A stretch of DNA of 64,000 nucleotides from Halichoerus grypus. Its lineage: Eukaryota; Chordata; Mammalia; Carnivora; Phocidae. The DNA is taken from contig NC_135718.1 of NCBI RefSeq assembly GCF_964656455.1, positions 131,609,966 through 131,673,965 on the forward strand, in the 5' to 3' direction. The position numbers and the translations under genes are program-made. Numbering within the stretch: the first letter of the stretch is position 1; each line of letters starts with the position of its first letter. The notes under the pieces were generated by a model. That model did no database searches. It was given only the letters and a program-made list of their open reading frames with translations, and had not been told where the DNA came from. This document shows positions 33,825 to 46,560 of this stretch, one piece after another.

Positions 33825-34182
33825 CCATTTATATGAAATTTTAGAAAAGATAGCTCTAATCTATAGTGATAGAAAGCAAATCAGTGATTACCTTGGGGCC
33901 AGGGTGGGATGAGGGGTTGACTGCAAAGGGACACAAGGGAACCTGAGGGATTATGGAAATGTCATACAATCTTAATTATGGTGGTGGTTACATGAGTGTG
34001 TGCATTTGTCAAAACTTGTACACTTAAAATGTATACGTACATTTTATTGTATGTCAAGTATGTCTCAATAAAGTTGATTTAAAAAATAATTTTAAAAAAG
34101 CACCCCAGGGCAATTGAATCAGTCTCTGGGATAGAGTCTAGGTGATTCTTGCATATAGCCAGGGTTGAGAACCATTCTTGTA

Positions 34183-35944
34183 GGCATTCTGGTTTCTGTC
34201 TTGGGGAAACCCAAAAACACAGAGGACATCTGAATCCATAAGATCCTGTCTATGCCCCTGCAACAATGTTGAGACATCTAGGCTGGTTTATCTAGGCAAC
34301 CAATTGTGGCTTCCCTACTTTATTCTTGGAGGGTGACAAAGGGTAAATCTGGATTCAGATAAGTAAGTCACACTGCAGAAAGTGGGAGATACAGGAAGGG
34401 TGCTGAGGAAGAAATGTAACAGGGCACAATGAATTCTTTTCTCTAGGGTCTTCGGATGTCCTTTCCCATTGGTTGATCAGTTATAAGAGACTTGTCATGA
34501 CCACTCAGATTTCAACCCAACGAAATGGGTCTGGCAGTAAAAGGATAAAGGGGGTTCGAAACTAAAAGCAGTGCATGTTACCTACCTACCTGTTTATCCC
34601 CAGTAGATAGGGACAGGATTTCCTAGAGTCTTTGAGTCCAGCTGCTTCACATATGTGAAAAGACTGGGTATTGTAAGGAGGCACGTTCTGCGGTGGTGTT
34701 GTCATGATAAGTAAAGGAGAAGTGATCCACAATGCCAGTATAATCGAATGTCCCTGGTGGGTAGTGTAGATTGAATGAATGGAGAAAGAATGGACTTCCA
34801 ATGGTTGTGTTCTGCCCTTCTGAGAAAGAGTTTAACCTGGAGACATCTTGGGGAGAAGGAGTAGCTGACTGATTTACCCTGCCCTCTCTTCCCCGGTCCA
34901 CCCTACACCTCCTTCCAGTGGAACTCAGTATCTGCAATTGATTGGATTTCCTCCATGTTATAATATGATCATGAACAACGTGGTGATCAGCTTTATAGAC
35001 AACTATTCCCATTGCCCAGTTTGTCTTGATGGCAGCAAAAATCTGTTCTGATTAATTGAGCTTTATTCTCTCGTATCTGATGAAGAGATCCTCTTTGGAG
35101 AAAAGAATAGGATGGGAAGTTGAACTTATTTGGGTAGGGGATGGAAGGCTGCCAGCTACTTCAAAGGTATCTCTGCTGATAAGGGGCGTCAGGTTTGCTG
35201 CCAAAGCCAACACGGAGGGGAGCTTTGCAGCTAGTGCCGTTGGTGCTGTTTTAGCTTTGGTTTCTGTGACACTTAGGTCAGCAGCATCTGTGTGCTCTTC
35301 CTTGGGGCTTCTCTCTGGGTGGTCTAGGCTTTTTTGGACTTAGGAAGATTCAGCTCAGAGGGGGTGTGTGCCCTCAAAGATGCCTGCACTCTTTTCCTTC
35401 AGTTCGTTTATATGTTTGCCTTTTTGGTGTCTCAGTTCTCAAATATCTATCTGCCTTTTCTGAAGGAGCCCAAGGTGTTGTAGGTAGAACATTCAAAGGT
35501 GTAATGGTACTGCCGTCTTTGTAAGTCAACGAATGGTTAGGAGACTGCGTCACAACAACTGCAAATGGGGAGGGTGAGAAAGAGAGTGCGGTAGATAGAA
35601 ACAAGTGTCCAAATGCAGCCTTGTGTCTGAATACGACTCTAAACTGGGAAAGCATACAGTCAATAAGTATTTTAGCGAAGACTATAAACACAGCACTGTG
35701 CAGGCTAAAAAGAGCTTAAAATGAAATTGATGGGGAAGGTTTATCCCCAGGGAGTGTAGGGCTTCTCTGGCCACTCTTCAGAGGGCTTAGATCTCCCCAA
35801 ACTTTCCTTGGGATGATGATAATAAGACCAATAATAACATGCTTATATAAAAATGCCTGCTATCACTATTATACACTGTAGTAGGCCCTAAATGTGTATT
35901 TTTCCTAATCCTTTTGTATATTTTGCAAGGGTTTTTTTTTTCTG
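34183..35944. other. Unique intron sequence
   Basis: A weak reversed MIR start may lie at 35815-35925 ('gcctgctatcactattatac'). Otherwise no recognised element. Confidence 0.45.
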
Positions 35945-36780
35945 TTGACTTTTTACGGAAGTTTAAAATACTTAGAAGAGTGCACATATTGTAAAGTGCT
36001 CAATGAATTTTTATAAGCTGAAAGCAACTATGTAATTAGCACCCAGATTAAAAAAAAAAGAATGTTACCAGTATCCCAGGAGCCCCCCTCTTGTCCCCTT
36101 CCATTCATGTCCCTCTGAAAAGTAGTTACTATCCTGACTTCTTCTAATGGCCAGGCCATATATTTCCCTAATTATCTTAAAAATGTCCTTGAAACTGGTT
36201 TGTCCAAGCCAGTATCCAATGCACACTCATTTTATGTCCCTTAAGTCTCCTTTAATTTAGCACTGTTCCTTTTCCAGGGACACTGATTTGTTGAATAGAC
36301 CAGGCCAGTTGTCCTGCAGCTTGCCCCACCTTCTAGATTTGTCCGGTTGCTTCCTTGTGTTGTTCCTTAACTTCTTGCTGTATCTTGTCTTTCCTATTAA
36401 TTGGAGGTTGGTTCCATTGGCCAAATCTATTCAAGTTACACATTTTTGACTAGGATGCGTAATTGGCAATGTTGGGTACTTCATGTTATATCACGTTAGG
36501 AAATATATAGTCTCTGGTTAGCCTGCTGATAGTGATGCCAACATTGACCCCTCAGATTAGGGTGGTAACAGTTTGAACCTTCCATTTTACAGTTAGATTT
36601 TTTTCCTTACATGATAAAAAGGCCATTGTATGGTGTTATATGTGATGCCATCGTACAAATGTCGGGTGTTAATTCAGTCATTCATCTGAGGGCTTTAATA
36701 TCAATGATAATTCCAGCCAAGTTACTTTAATATCATCTCTGTACCTCTTACGCTTTACTGCAAGATGCCTCTCAGAAAAG
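35945..36780 (-). repeat. Old L1M LINE 3' region relic
   Basis: 'aattagcacccagattaaaa', 'caggagcccccctcttgtcc' and 'tagttactatcctgacttct' resemble reversed L1M sequence. From 36180 the text ('ttttatgtcccttaagtctc', 'ctgatttgttgaatagacca') resembles the block at 13.3-15.1 kb. Confidence 0.5.
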
Positions 36781-36934
36781 GAGAGGATTATTAATACAAC
36801 TCATCAGGCACCATGCAAATAGACAGTAGTTTATAAAAACTTCCTACTCCCAGGAGAAATCCCACTAATGGCGTAGAAGCTGACTAGGTACCATTTTTTT
36901 TATTGTAAGAGTCACAGCAATAATAAAAATAATA

Positions 36935-37170
36935 ATAATTATAACTAATACTAAATGAGTGCTCACCGTGCCCGGGGATTATGCTAAGTACTTCATAGGT
37001 ATTAACCTATTTAATCATCACAACAACCCTTCAAGATGGTTTCATCATCTCCAGTTATAGGTAAGCACATTGGCAGAGGGGCTAAGCAGTCGACTCCAGG
37101 TTATGGGACTGGTTAGGGGCAGAATTGGGATTCATGTGTAGGCAGCCTGCTTCCCCTGAATCATCTCTTC
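36935..37170 (-). repeat. MIR SINE
   Basis: 'ttaacctatttaatcatcac', 'tctccagttataggtaagca' and 'ggggcagaattgggattcat' match a reversed MIR. Confidence 0.7.
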
Positions 37171-37972
37171 CCATCACCATGCTCTGCCACCTCACTGGTA
37201 GCAAGGTGGCAGTGATTATGTTGGTCAGCTGCAGGGCCAGGGTTTGTGCAAGGAATTAAGGGCTCATGCATTCTGCAGTCGTGCACTTAGATGCTTCTGC
37301 CAGGCCAGACTTCCCATTGTGCTTTTCTGCTTCTGCTTCTTGCCCGGCTTGTCCAGAGAGAGAAGCGTCTTTGATTTCAGCCTCCTTTCTTGCAGGACTG
37401 GCTTCTTTTGAAGGCTTCCCTTCCTATTTATCTCTGTTAAGAATTTTCCATTGAGTTTCTCCCTGCTTGTCTGAGCATGATTTTTGTGTAAAATGGGAAG
37501 AAAAATAAATTCTCCTTCTCTTGAGATAGCATCTTTAGTTTTTCCATTCTCATTTTCTTCTTTAGGTACGGTAGTGGATTTTTTTCTGATCTCTTGGTTG
37601 TTTTATCCGATCCTACCTTTCTTTGCTTTTAAGCCTAGCTCTTAGGGTCCCCCCCGTTCTTTTACCCTGTGCTCCAGAAATCATTTGGGTCTATATCCAG
37701 CTTTTCGTAATATATACTCAATATGAAACTTCCAGTTACAGGTTAGTTTTAATTGTCTGCACAAATTCTTGTCTTCAAGAGACCATAGGAACCTGGGAGC
37801 ATCCCTCCTCATGATCTCAAGAGCTCTCAGAATCATCTTCTTGTTGAGCTAAGAAGTTATTGTTAAGGCCTAAGGACAGGACTGTGAAGTAACAACAAAA
37901 ATAACAATTTTTATTTTATGTTTCTTTTGATTTTGAAGCAGACAAAAAACCCTGTAGCTTAGTTTTCTTTTC
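37171..37972. other. Unique intron sequence
   Basis: Nothing recognised. Confidence 0.5.
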
Positions 37973-38170
37973 GTTTTTTTTTTTTTTTTACAGACTTTAT
38001 TTTTTTAGAGAGAGAGTGAGAGAGCGCAGGGGGGAGGGGCAAAGGGAGAGGGAGAGAGAGAATCTCAAGCAGACTCCCTGCTGCGCACAGAGCTGGTACG
38101 GGGCTCGGTCTCATGACCTGAGCTGAAATCAAGAGTCCAACACTTAACTGACTGTGCCACCCAGGTGCCC
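37973..38170 (-). mobile_element. CAN-SINE
   Basis: Reversed SINE with poly(T), a GA-rich middle, 'ctcatgacctgagctgaaat' and a decayed head 'tgtgccacccaggtgcccc'. Several substitutions suggest an older copy. Confidence 0.85.
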
Positions 38171-38800
38171 CAGCTGTTTTTTTTCAATTGTAAAAGTAAT
38201 TAATACATGTTTTTTCAAGACATTGCGGGGAAACAAAAAATAATAAAAAGAAAATAACGGGGACACCTGGGTGGCTCAGTCAGTTAAGCGGCTGCCTTTG
38301 GCTCAGGTCATGATCCCGGAGTGCCTGGATCAAGCCCCATATTGGGCTCCCTGCTCAGCGAGGAGCCTGCTTCTCCCTCTGCCCCTCCCCCTGCTCATAC
38401 TCACTCTCTCTCTCAAATAAATACATAAAATCTTTTTTAAAAATTAAAAAAAAAAATAATGATTACTGGGAATGAGTTATTCCAGTGTTTTTTCTGTGTG
38501 CCTTTTTCTTTAGAAAATTAAGATTATATTGTATATTAAGTTTTGTGTACTTTTTTCCATTTAACATTTTAAGGGAGTATTTTGTCTGTGTCATTGTGCC
38601 TTCTTTAAAAACATTGTTTTTGGTGACTATGCAGCATTCTATCCTCTGGCTATTGTATAGGCTTTGCATACATTCCGTATGGTTCTTTGGCTGTGTGGTT
38701 TTGACTCTACTGGACTGTGTTCTGGTATATCCAGGAGCAATCCAGAATCTCATTGGTATCTTGGAAATTACTTGTTGCCTGTGTTCTCGTTTGGAAATAC
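38171..38800 (-). repeat. Old L1M 3' end relic, hosting a CAN-SINE
   Basis: 'caattgtaaaagtaattaat' and 'acatgttttttcaagacatt' before the SINE, then 'gtgtacttttttccatttaa' and 'gactatgcagcattctatcc' after it, in the order of a reversed L1M 3' end. Confidence 0.5.
38259..38450 (+). mobile_element. CAN-SINE
   Basis: Head 'ggacacctgggtggctcagt', 'cagttaagcggctgcctttg', 'ccctccccctgctcatactc' and an AAATAAATACATAAAATC tail. It forms an inverted pair with the SINE ending at 38170, 88 bp away. Confidence 0.92.
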
Positions 38801-39084
38801 CATACTTCTGATGTGAGGCAAGGAGAGACGGTTTCCCCCCCTTCTTTCCCTTTGTCTTCCTCTTATATCTTCTTCATTGTCTCTGAGCTCAGCTGAGAAT
38901 CTAGACCTCAGAGCTGTGTCCAAGCCCGGGCCCTGGCTGGCTTGGTGGAGGACTTTTGCTGTGCTGGGTTTCAGGTTCCTTATCTTTATACTGCAGAAAA
39001 TTGCTCATACCCTCACCCCTGCCTTCCCAGAATGTCAGAGGAATCAGTAAAACCTGGGAAGACAGAGCTCTGCCATTGTCAGAA

Positions 39085-39900
39085 AGACAAGAGATAACAA
39101 ATGTTGGTGAGGACGTGGGCAGAAGGGAACCTTTATACACTGTTGGTGTGAATGTAAATTGGTGCAACCACCATGGAAAACAGTATGGCTGTTCCTCAGA
39201 AAATTACAAACTGAGCTACTGTATGATCCAGCACTTCCATTCCTGGGTATATATCTGGAGGTATTGAAATCAGTATCCAAAAAGATATGTGCACCCCCAT
39301 GTTCACTGCAGCATTATTCACAATAGTCAAGTTATGGAGACGACCTAAATGTCCTTCAGCAGATGAACATGTAAAGCAAATGTGGTATATATATACAATG
39401 GAATATTATTCAGTCATAAAGAAGAAGGAAGTCCTGCCATTTGTGAAAACATGGATGAGTCTGAAGGGCATCATCCTCAGTGAAATAAGCCAGACAGAGA
39501 AAGACAAATACTGCATGGTATTACTTATACGTAGAAATTTTTTTAAATCCAATTTCATAGAAACCGAATAGAATGGTGGTTGCCAAGGGGCTGGGGGAGG
39601 AGTAAATGGGGTGATGTAGGTCAAAGGGCATGGATTTTTACCTGTAAGAATAAGTTCTGAGGATCTAATGTACAGCATACAGTTAATGACACAGTAAAAA
39701 GCACTTGAAAGTTGAAGAGAGTAGATCTTAAGCATGCTCACCACACAGTCAAAGAGCTGACGATGGGGGGTGATGGATGTGTTAATTATTTTGATCTCGG
39801 CAGTCATTCCAGAATGTATATGTATATCAGATCATCACGGTGTACACTTCAAATGTGTACAATTCTATTTGCCAATTGCTGCTCGATGAAAGTTAAAAAA
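39085..39900 (+). mobile_element. 5'-truncated L1 (ORF2 end and 3' UTR)
   Basis: 'aagacaagagataacaaatg', 'tgtaaattggtgcaaccacc', 'tacaatggaatattattcag' and 'aataagccagacagagaaag' are conserved L1 ORF2-end text. The 3' UTR follows ('ggtgtacacttcaaatgtgt') with an A-rich end near 39895. Stops break the frame. Confidence 0.88.
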
Positions 39901-39914
39901 AAGAAAAGAAAGTG

Positions 39915-40839
39915 CTCTGTGGAGCTTGGTTCTGCTCACATAGGAGAGTGTGCCCTGTGCCATCTCTCCGCTAGGGTGGTCTTTGTCTCTCCAAGCTAAT
40001 CTTTTTCAGCAGTGTGTTCTCGTAGAGGGTAGAGAGGAAAAAAAGAGGGCAAACTGGAAGACCCATTCTCTAGCTTTAATCATCTCCTCTCCAAAGCCAA
40101 GATAATCCAAGCCTTCTGCCCACATAAGCATCGTATCCCTTCCTGCCTTGCCTCTTCCCATGACCTTGTTTTCCTTTTGATGTTCATTTTGAGGGTGGAG
40201 AGTAGAAAAAAAGCCTTCTCTTTTCATAGCTCTCTGAGCCAGTGGCCTTTCTGGGCCTTGGAGTTCTCAGGCAGGAAAACTACATAGCCCACCTGACTCT
40301 TCTTTCAGGGACCTTAAAAGAGACGAGCACTGCTTTATTTAAATCCCGGAGCACAAGTACCACTATCAGTTCATTCAGTTCAATTTAATAACTACTATTT
40401 GATTGTCTGTAATTGCTCGGTATTCAACTTGCCACTATAAAAGTATGGCAGAGCAAGCTTAAAACACAGTTCAAGATCTTAGATTTTTTTTTATATTTCA
40501 GCTGGATGGACAGGCCAGAGATTCCCAAAAGCAGGTTATAACTTAAGACATCAATTTAATGAGTGGTACAGATAATTAGTTGTCTATAGGAGCTTGGAAA
40601 AGGAACAAATTCATGAGAGGTCATCGGGTAAGCTTCAGAGAAGGGTAAGAGTTGGGCTGATGTTCTTTTAATTACATGCTGCCAGGATTCTTAATTATTC
40701 ATCCATTTCTTATCTTACGGAAATATCTTTTGAATATTTCCATATTATCTAGTGCCAACTTCCTCTCCTACCCTTTGCCCCTGTTAGAGATGCTCCCCAT
40801 AATACAGTAGCGGAAGCTTCCTGTTGGCAAGCCATGGGA
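39915..40839. other. Unique intron sequence
   Basis: Nothing recognised. Confidence 0.45.
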
Positions 40840-41165
40840 GAAGTAGGTGGGATGAGCTTGGAGCCTGAGTGCTTTGAAGGCCAACTCAAGACGTTCTAGC
40901 TACAGGTCAAAGAGAGCCATTGTTCACTGTAGGCAGGGCAATGAAATATTGAAGACCATGATCTGCAATGATATTGGTGGCAGTGTTCAGTGTGGTTTAG
41001 GGTGGAAGAAACTATCTGGGAGCCTACTGCAGTAATTTAGGGGGATAATGGAAGCCAGTTCTTGGATCATGGCGGTGGGAACTAAAAGAATGGGACTTGC
41101 TAAAAGACACAGCGAAGAAATTATAGATGGGAGTGAGTGACCTGACATATGAGGTGGGAGGAGGT
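40840..41165 (-). repeat. Probable LINE L2 relic
   Basis: 'gggagcctactgcagtaatt' and 'taatggaagccagttcttgg' resemble reversed L2. Weak and diverged. Confidence 0.4.
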
Positions 41166-41184
41166 AAATGCTAGAGAGGAATCA

Positions 41185-42420
41185 ACATTCATTTAGTCAT
41201 TCAACAGATATGTACAGTGTGCCTCCCATGTTCCAGGCACAGTGATGATAACAGAACAGAAAAAGTCTCTGACTGCCTATGCTCTAGTAGGAGAAACACA
41301 CAATATACAGATGAACCAATAAATGGATAATAGGCCAGATGATGATAAAATAAAGCAGGGAAGGAGCATGGCAGTGCTGGGGGTATTGCTATTTTATAGA
41401 GGGTAGTCAGGGAAGGCCTCACTGATAAATTGGCCTTTGAACTGCTCCTTAAAGGCAATTAGGGCTTTTACTCTCTGAGGAAGGTCTTTCAGGCTGAGGA
41501 AACAGCATGTCTAAGGCCATGAGATGGGAGTGTGCTTATCTGGGCAGAGAAGCAGCAAGGCTTTGTGAACTGGAGGGAAGGGGAAGAGTGATAGATGTGG
41601 CTGGGGGGTAGGGGCGGGCTGCATCAGGAACGGCTTTGGAGGCCACTAGAGAGGCATGCAAGGATTTGGAACAAAAAAGAATGATACAGTCTGATTCCTG
41701 TTTTGATAGAATTATTCTGGCTTCTGTGTTAAGACTGAAGGAGGAGCAAGGTGGGAGCAGAACAGGAAGAGCAGTTACGGAGGCTTCTGTAAACTCAGGC
41801 AGGAGGTGATGGTGGATTGGAGTAGAGTAGTGGGTGTGGAGACCAGGAGAAGTGGTCAGATTCTGGGATGTGTTTTGAAGATTGAGCCAGTGGGAGTTGC
41901 TGCTGAATTGAATGTGCATGTGACAAAAAGGAGCATCAAAGATGACTGCAGGCATTTTCACCTGAGCCATCAGAAGTTGGGGTTGCCATTTATTGGGGAA
42001 AGTATGTGAAAGAGCCACTGATTCTAGTCCTGCCCTGGGATTAGTGAAGAGTCTAAGAGCCAGCAAGTAGGGACTTGCGTTAGGTCACCCAGGCTGGTAA
42101 TGGCAGAGCTGGGGCCAAACCTCCAGGACGTGACCCCAGCCCTCCTGGGTTCAGCGTCACACACCGCACAGTGAAGATGTAGTGAGGATTAGGGCTGAAG
42201 AGGAGATCTGAACACTGACCACATACTAAACTGATAGTTGAAGCCATGAAAATAAAGAGGGCAGTTGAGGCCTAGAGAAAGTACTGAGGACCCAGCAAGG
42301 ATGACAGATGAGCAGATTAAAATGGGTAAAAGGAAAATGAGTAACATGGCTCATAGAAGCCAGGTGAGAAGAAGCTGGCTCTGTGATGGGCACTCTGATG
42401 GGGTTCGGAAAAAAGGCATC
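41185..42420 (-). repeat. Long LINE L2 relic (3' end plus part of the RT frame)
   Basis: Starts with a reversed L2 terminus ('ttcaacagatatgtacagtg', 'gttccaggcacagtgatgat'). Continues 'ggtagtcagggaaggcctca', 'ggaaacagcatgtctaaggc', 'gaattattctggcttctgtg', 'ggtgatggtggattggagta' and 'tcaaagatgactgcaggc', all in L2 order. The minus-strand frame is open for 176 codons (41536-42066), an unusually long survivor for an L2, but it lacks an intact reverse transcriptase. Confidence 0.75.
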
Positions 42421-45400
42421 TGAGCAGATGTCATTGGGTTTGGGTTTTGGAACCCTGGGGGACTGTGGTGTCCTCAGTAGGGCCTCCACTGAAGTTTTAA
42501 GCATTTTTCTCATCCTTTCCACTAATGGTGAGAAGGAATACAATAGTATAAGCCTGAGACAGGGAGTTCAAACCAAAAATCTCTTCCAACTCTAGTGTTA
42601 CCTTCTTGTGAGCCTTACACAAGAATTTGGCCTTCCCAGACCTCTGTAAATGGAATGAGAAAGTGTCCTCTTCGCCCACTTCTCCTCCTGGAAATGGTGT
42701 GAGGATAATGAGGACAAAGGCTATGAAATTGCTTTGGAAGAGAAATGTTACGTAAATCAAGAAATCCTTTTCTGGTTGATTTTTAGCAAGTTTTTAGTTC
42801 AGAAAACTTGATACCGTCATAAAAAAACTTTGCATTAGGAATGTATTAAATGCAGAACACACTGACCAATAAAATAGCTATTCCTCTTTGAAACAACATA
42901 AAATATGTCCATATCATTTTGATTAAATCTTGCTTCATTACTATGTCCATTAGACTCTTACCGAATCCTGCTTGGGCTTTTAAATTTAATTCAATTTAAT
43001 TCTGTAGTCACTGTTACCCAACCACAAAAGAATTAGCCTTGCCCCCAATGCCACAGAGGTCTCTCAAGCACTCGTAGGGTTAGCGTCGGTCCCTCTCCTG
43101 GAACACAGGGCGAGGGTGGCCATGCAGAATTCTGAGCCGTCTGCCGGTTTCAGAGCTGCAGGCTGCAGCCCCAGTGGAATTTAATTTTGTCCTTCCAGTC
43201 CCCTTCACATAACAGTATATGAAGAGCAGGAATAGAAATTAATTGTACCTGCTGTGGCATTATTAAAGTTATCAGTGCATATCCTCTCCTGGGCCAGGAA
43301 GATTAAAAAGGGTGTTGTAATCAGAGCAGATGATTTCTGACACACGGGATGGGTTTCCTGCCCAAGTTAGATGTAAGGACCTGATGTGAGCTTGTTGCCT
43401 CTGGCCTGACACTGCGTAGCTCGGGGCTATGCAGTTCTGCCTCATTCTCTCACCAGCCCTGGAGGAAAGCCAGCCTCCTGCTCTCTCTGGATCAGAGGTC
43501 TCTTAGGTAGGAAATCAGGCCTGCTGCCCCGCAGATGAGTGTGTTCCCGCTGTACGTTCCTGACTGCAAGATGCAGTCAGCTGTCTTGGTTAGGCCAGGC
43601 CCGGGAGTCACACCTTGTTCAGGTTCAGCCTGAATGAAATTAAGGCATCGTGATGCTGCTCCCTGGTGATTTAGTTCATTTTAGCAAGCACTGATTAACT
43701 GCTCTCTGCCCTTACCCAAAACCTAGAGCCATAGTCTGTAGTCTCAGGATTTGACAGGATCAGGGAAGCATTTTGTTTTTTTAATCAGCTTTTCCAGAAA
43801 AGAGAAATTTTTGGCAAGTTAGCCAAAAGAGGGAGGGGAAAGGGCAGAGAGCCAATTCTTACCTCAAGAAGCAGAAGAGGAGAGATGCTTGTTTACTAGG
43901 GGGTAAGTGAACTTTTTGAGTACAGCTTTGCAAGGGAGCTGAAAACCTTTTCAGTTTTTTGACTAGGAGCGTACTTGGGTTTGTAGAATTACACGAGAAC
44001 TCTGGGATTAGCCTAAGCATTCAGGGTTGTCCTGACCCCAGGCCAGTTGCCTACTTGAGCCAGGCAGAAAGAGACGGTATTGAGCTCAAGGTTCTTTTTG
44101 CTCCAAAAGCTATGAAGGATACACCCCTCTTATAGTCTGGAGTCCTGCTTGCTAGGTTTCTGCAAATCCCCTCATGGGTCGTGAAACAATAGCCCTTTGA
44201 CTGCATTTCTGTCCATGGTGATGTGAGCTGATTAAACTGGCAAGCAGATAATGGAGGGAATGGGTTAGATGTCCCAGGCGGGAGGTCGTGGCAAAATGGA
44301 TCTGTGGTTGACGAGAGGAATTTCAACACGTATCCTAATCAGTTCCTCAGATAGGTTGTCTGAGATGCCCTGCCTCCTACCTTCCTTGAATAGATTTGAC
44401 TCCTTCTGGTCTACAAGACTCAGGCTTCAGAGGTTCAGCTGGGCATTCACAACAACTCAGCAAGTGGCAATGAGCAGTGAGGCTCTCTTTGGGAGACACC
44501 ACAGCACAGGGAAAGAACATGAGACTGGGAATCAGGTAGCTAGGGGGTGGGGGGGCACACAAACACCCAGGGCTCCAGATGGCTTCTTTGTTTATTTTTC
44601 TTACTGCTTTAATTCCCTATCACGATTTTGAGACTCTCTGGAGGTTGGCTGTGGTTAGAGAAGCAAATCTGAATTAAAATCTGGTTCTTAGATAGGACAG
44701 TTTTCAGATTTTGCAAAATTAGGGTGAGTGGAAGGGAGATTGGAGAGAAAGAGCGGACCTAATTGTGACAGCAAGCTCTCTTCTAGTTCTGCATTCTAGA
44801 AATAGCCCCAATGAATAAATTCTTTTTTTTTCTTTGCTTTTCCCCACTTTTGCTGCTGAATATCTGTGCACTTGCCTAAGAAAACATTTCTCAACCTCTT
44901 CAGAATATTTAGAGTTAAATAAAAATTATAAGACTATGTCACAAACTTAGTGTACTCTTTATGTGTTGGGCTTACACAAAAAGTTGGCATGTTCTGGCTT
45001 GGAGACCCTGACCCCATCTCCTCAACCTGCTGTCTTTGGCCCTACATATTTTGCTTCAAAGTTCTAATGCCACGAAGAATGCGGAACTGATGAGTCCATC
45101 CCATCTACGAGCTAGGACATCTTGATTAAATTAGTGTGTATGTGGGGGGGGGGGGTGGTGGAGAGAAAGGCACAGTGACACAGAGGGCGTTTTGAGGAGC
45201 CCCGTAGCGCCTGTGGAGAATGAATGTTCTCGGTAAATATGGCCATGACCTGCAGTTCCACACATGCCAGAGACACAGCTCAATTGTCCCCAGGAGTTGG
45301 GGGCTGGGGATGATCGGGGGAGAGGCCAGCCTACAGCCACACTCTCCATCCCCAAGTGGAGAGGGCAGCCCAGTCTGGAAAGGCAGGAACGTAGGAAGGC

Positions 45401-46074
45401 CCACTGTTGCTTTCTTTTTTCTGTAACTTACAGCAAGCGATTCTTTGATCGTGGTCCTTGTTTTGGGTTTGGATCAAAAAGTGCCTTCCTTGCCCTTCCC
45501 TCTGCTTCTCACTTCTCCACTGGGCAGTAAGGGAACTCCTGAAAGCACCCTTTGTTTCATGCCTCTTTCCACTCCCTTCCTGGGGGCTCCCCGAGAAGAT
45601 GGGTGCCTGAACTCTGTAGGGCAGTGCCCCCAAGACAGTGCTCACCCTTGTCATTTACCACCGTCCTCTTCCCATTCATCCTGAAGTCCCAAGACCAAAG
45701 GGAAGGACAGATAGACCGTTGAAGGCTTCCACCCTGGCTGCCATGTCAGTGGGAGAGCATGCTGGGTGAGCCCTGGCTCAGCTCCATCTGCCCTGTGGCC
45801 GGGGTACTTGAGGAGACGTGCGTTTGCCATTTGCCCTTTGAACTGCCAGCCATCCAGATACAGCAAAGTGGATTTAAAAGCTTTTTGGATTCACTCCCTC
45901 TAACCGGAATATCCTAGCAGCTCATTTATACAGCTCTACCTACACGATTCTCTTTTTAATAGAGGGAATCACGACCTTTTAGGCAGTATATACCTGAAGA
46001 TTTAAAAACTGATTCATCAAGACTCTTCTTTTGACCTATGACTCTCTTTCTTGCTATGGAAGTTTAAGGCCTTT
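42421..46074. other. Mostly unique intron sequence
   Basis: About 3.6 kb with little recognisable repeat. It includes a 12-base G-run at 45144-45155. The stretch at about 43010-43340 ('cattattaaagttatcagtg', 'gattaaaaagggtgttgtaa') looks as if it could be conserved. Confidence 0.45.
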
Positions 46075-46160
46075 CATTCTCTCATTTTCACCCAATAAAT
46101 AATTATTGGGAGCTTACTGCATGCAAGGCCTTGTACTAGATGAGGAGAATACAGATATAA
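46075..46160 (-). repeat. LINE L2 3' terminus
   Basis: 'aaataattattgggagctta' and 'gcatgcaaggccttgtacta' form a reversed L2 end. Confidence 0.6.
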
Positions 46161-46164
46161 CAAA

Positions 46165-46560
46165 ATAGCATTGAATAGGAGTATGTGAGTTCAAATTCTA
46201 ACTCTTGTATTTTTTTTTAAGATTTATTTAATTTATGTGAGAGAGAGAGAGAACATGAGTGGGAAGGGCAGAGAGAATCTCAAGCAGAGTCTGCACTGAG
46301 CTGGGAGCCCGACGTGGGGCTTGATCTCACAACCCTGAGATAACAACCCGAGCCGAAACCAAGAGTCTGACACTTAACCAACTACACCACCTGGGCGCCC
46401 CTAACTTCGCATTTAATAGCTGTTCCTATGGACAAAATTGCTTAACCTCTCTAAGCTTGAGCATCCACAAAATGGAGATAATAATAACTCGAGTTTTTAC
46501 AAGGATTAAATAAGGGTATGCCTGTAAATGGTAAGTGCACAATAAGCACTAGCTACATGT
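46165..46560 (+). repeat. MIR SINE split by a CAN-SINE
   Basis: Left of the SINE: 'gagttcaaattctaactctt'. Right: 'attgcttaacctctctaagc' and 'gtgcacaataagcactagct'. Together they make a + strand MIR. Confidence 0.65.
46211..46400 (-). mobile_element. CAN-SINE (older)
   Basis: Reversed SINE with 'tttaagatttatttaattta', a GA-rich middle, 'aaaccaagagtctgacactt' and the head 'ccacctgggcgcccc'. Flanks ctaactcttgta and ctaacttcgcat are a decayed duplication. Confidence 0.88.

Larger units (their letters stand above)
31577..34092 (+). mobile_element. 5'-truncated L1 (ORF2 3' end and 3' UTR), outer copy
   Basis: Starts inside ORF2 ('ataaatggccaataagcaca', 'gcaaataaagcaataaggaa', 'atgacccagcaattccactg') and ends 'caataaagttgattt' with an A-rich tail. 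It is interrupted by an LTR-like element (32163-33414) and a SINE (33635-33824). It resumes with 'ctggaaacaactcaaatatc' and carries many stops. Confidence 0.85.
31510..34182. repeat. MER5A relic, the outermost host of a nested insertion stack
   Basis: Left half, about 31510-31576: 'cagtagttctcagttttgcc'. Right half, about 34093-34182: 'gcaccccagggcaattgaat', 'gaatcagtctctgggataga' and 'cagggttgagaaccattc'. The two halves complete one MER5A once the 2.5 kb between them is removed. Confidence 0.65.
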
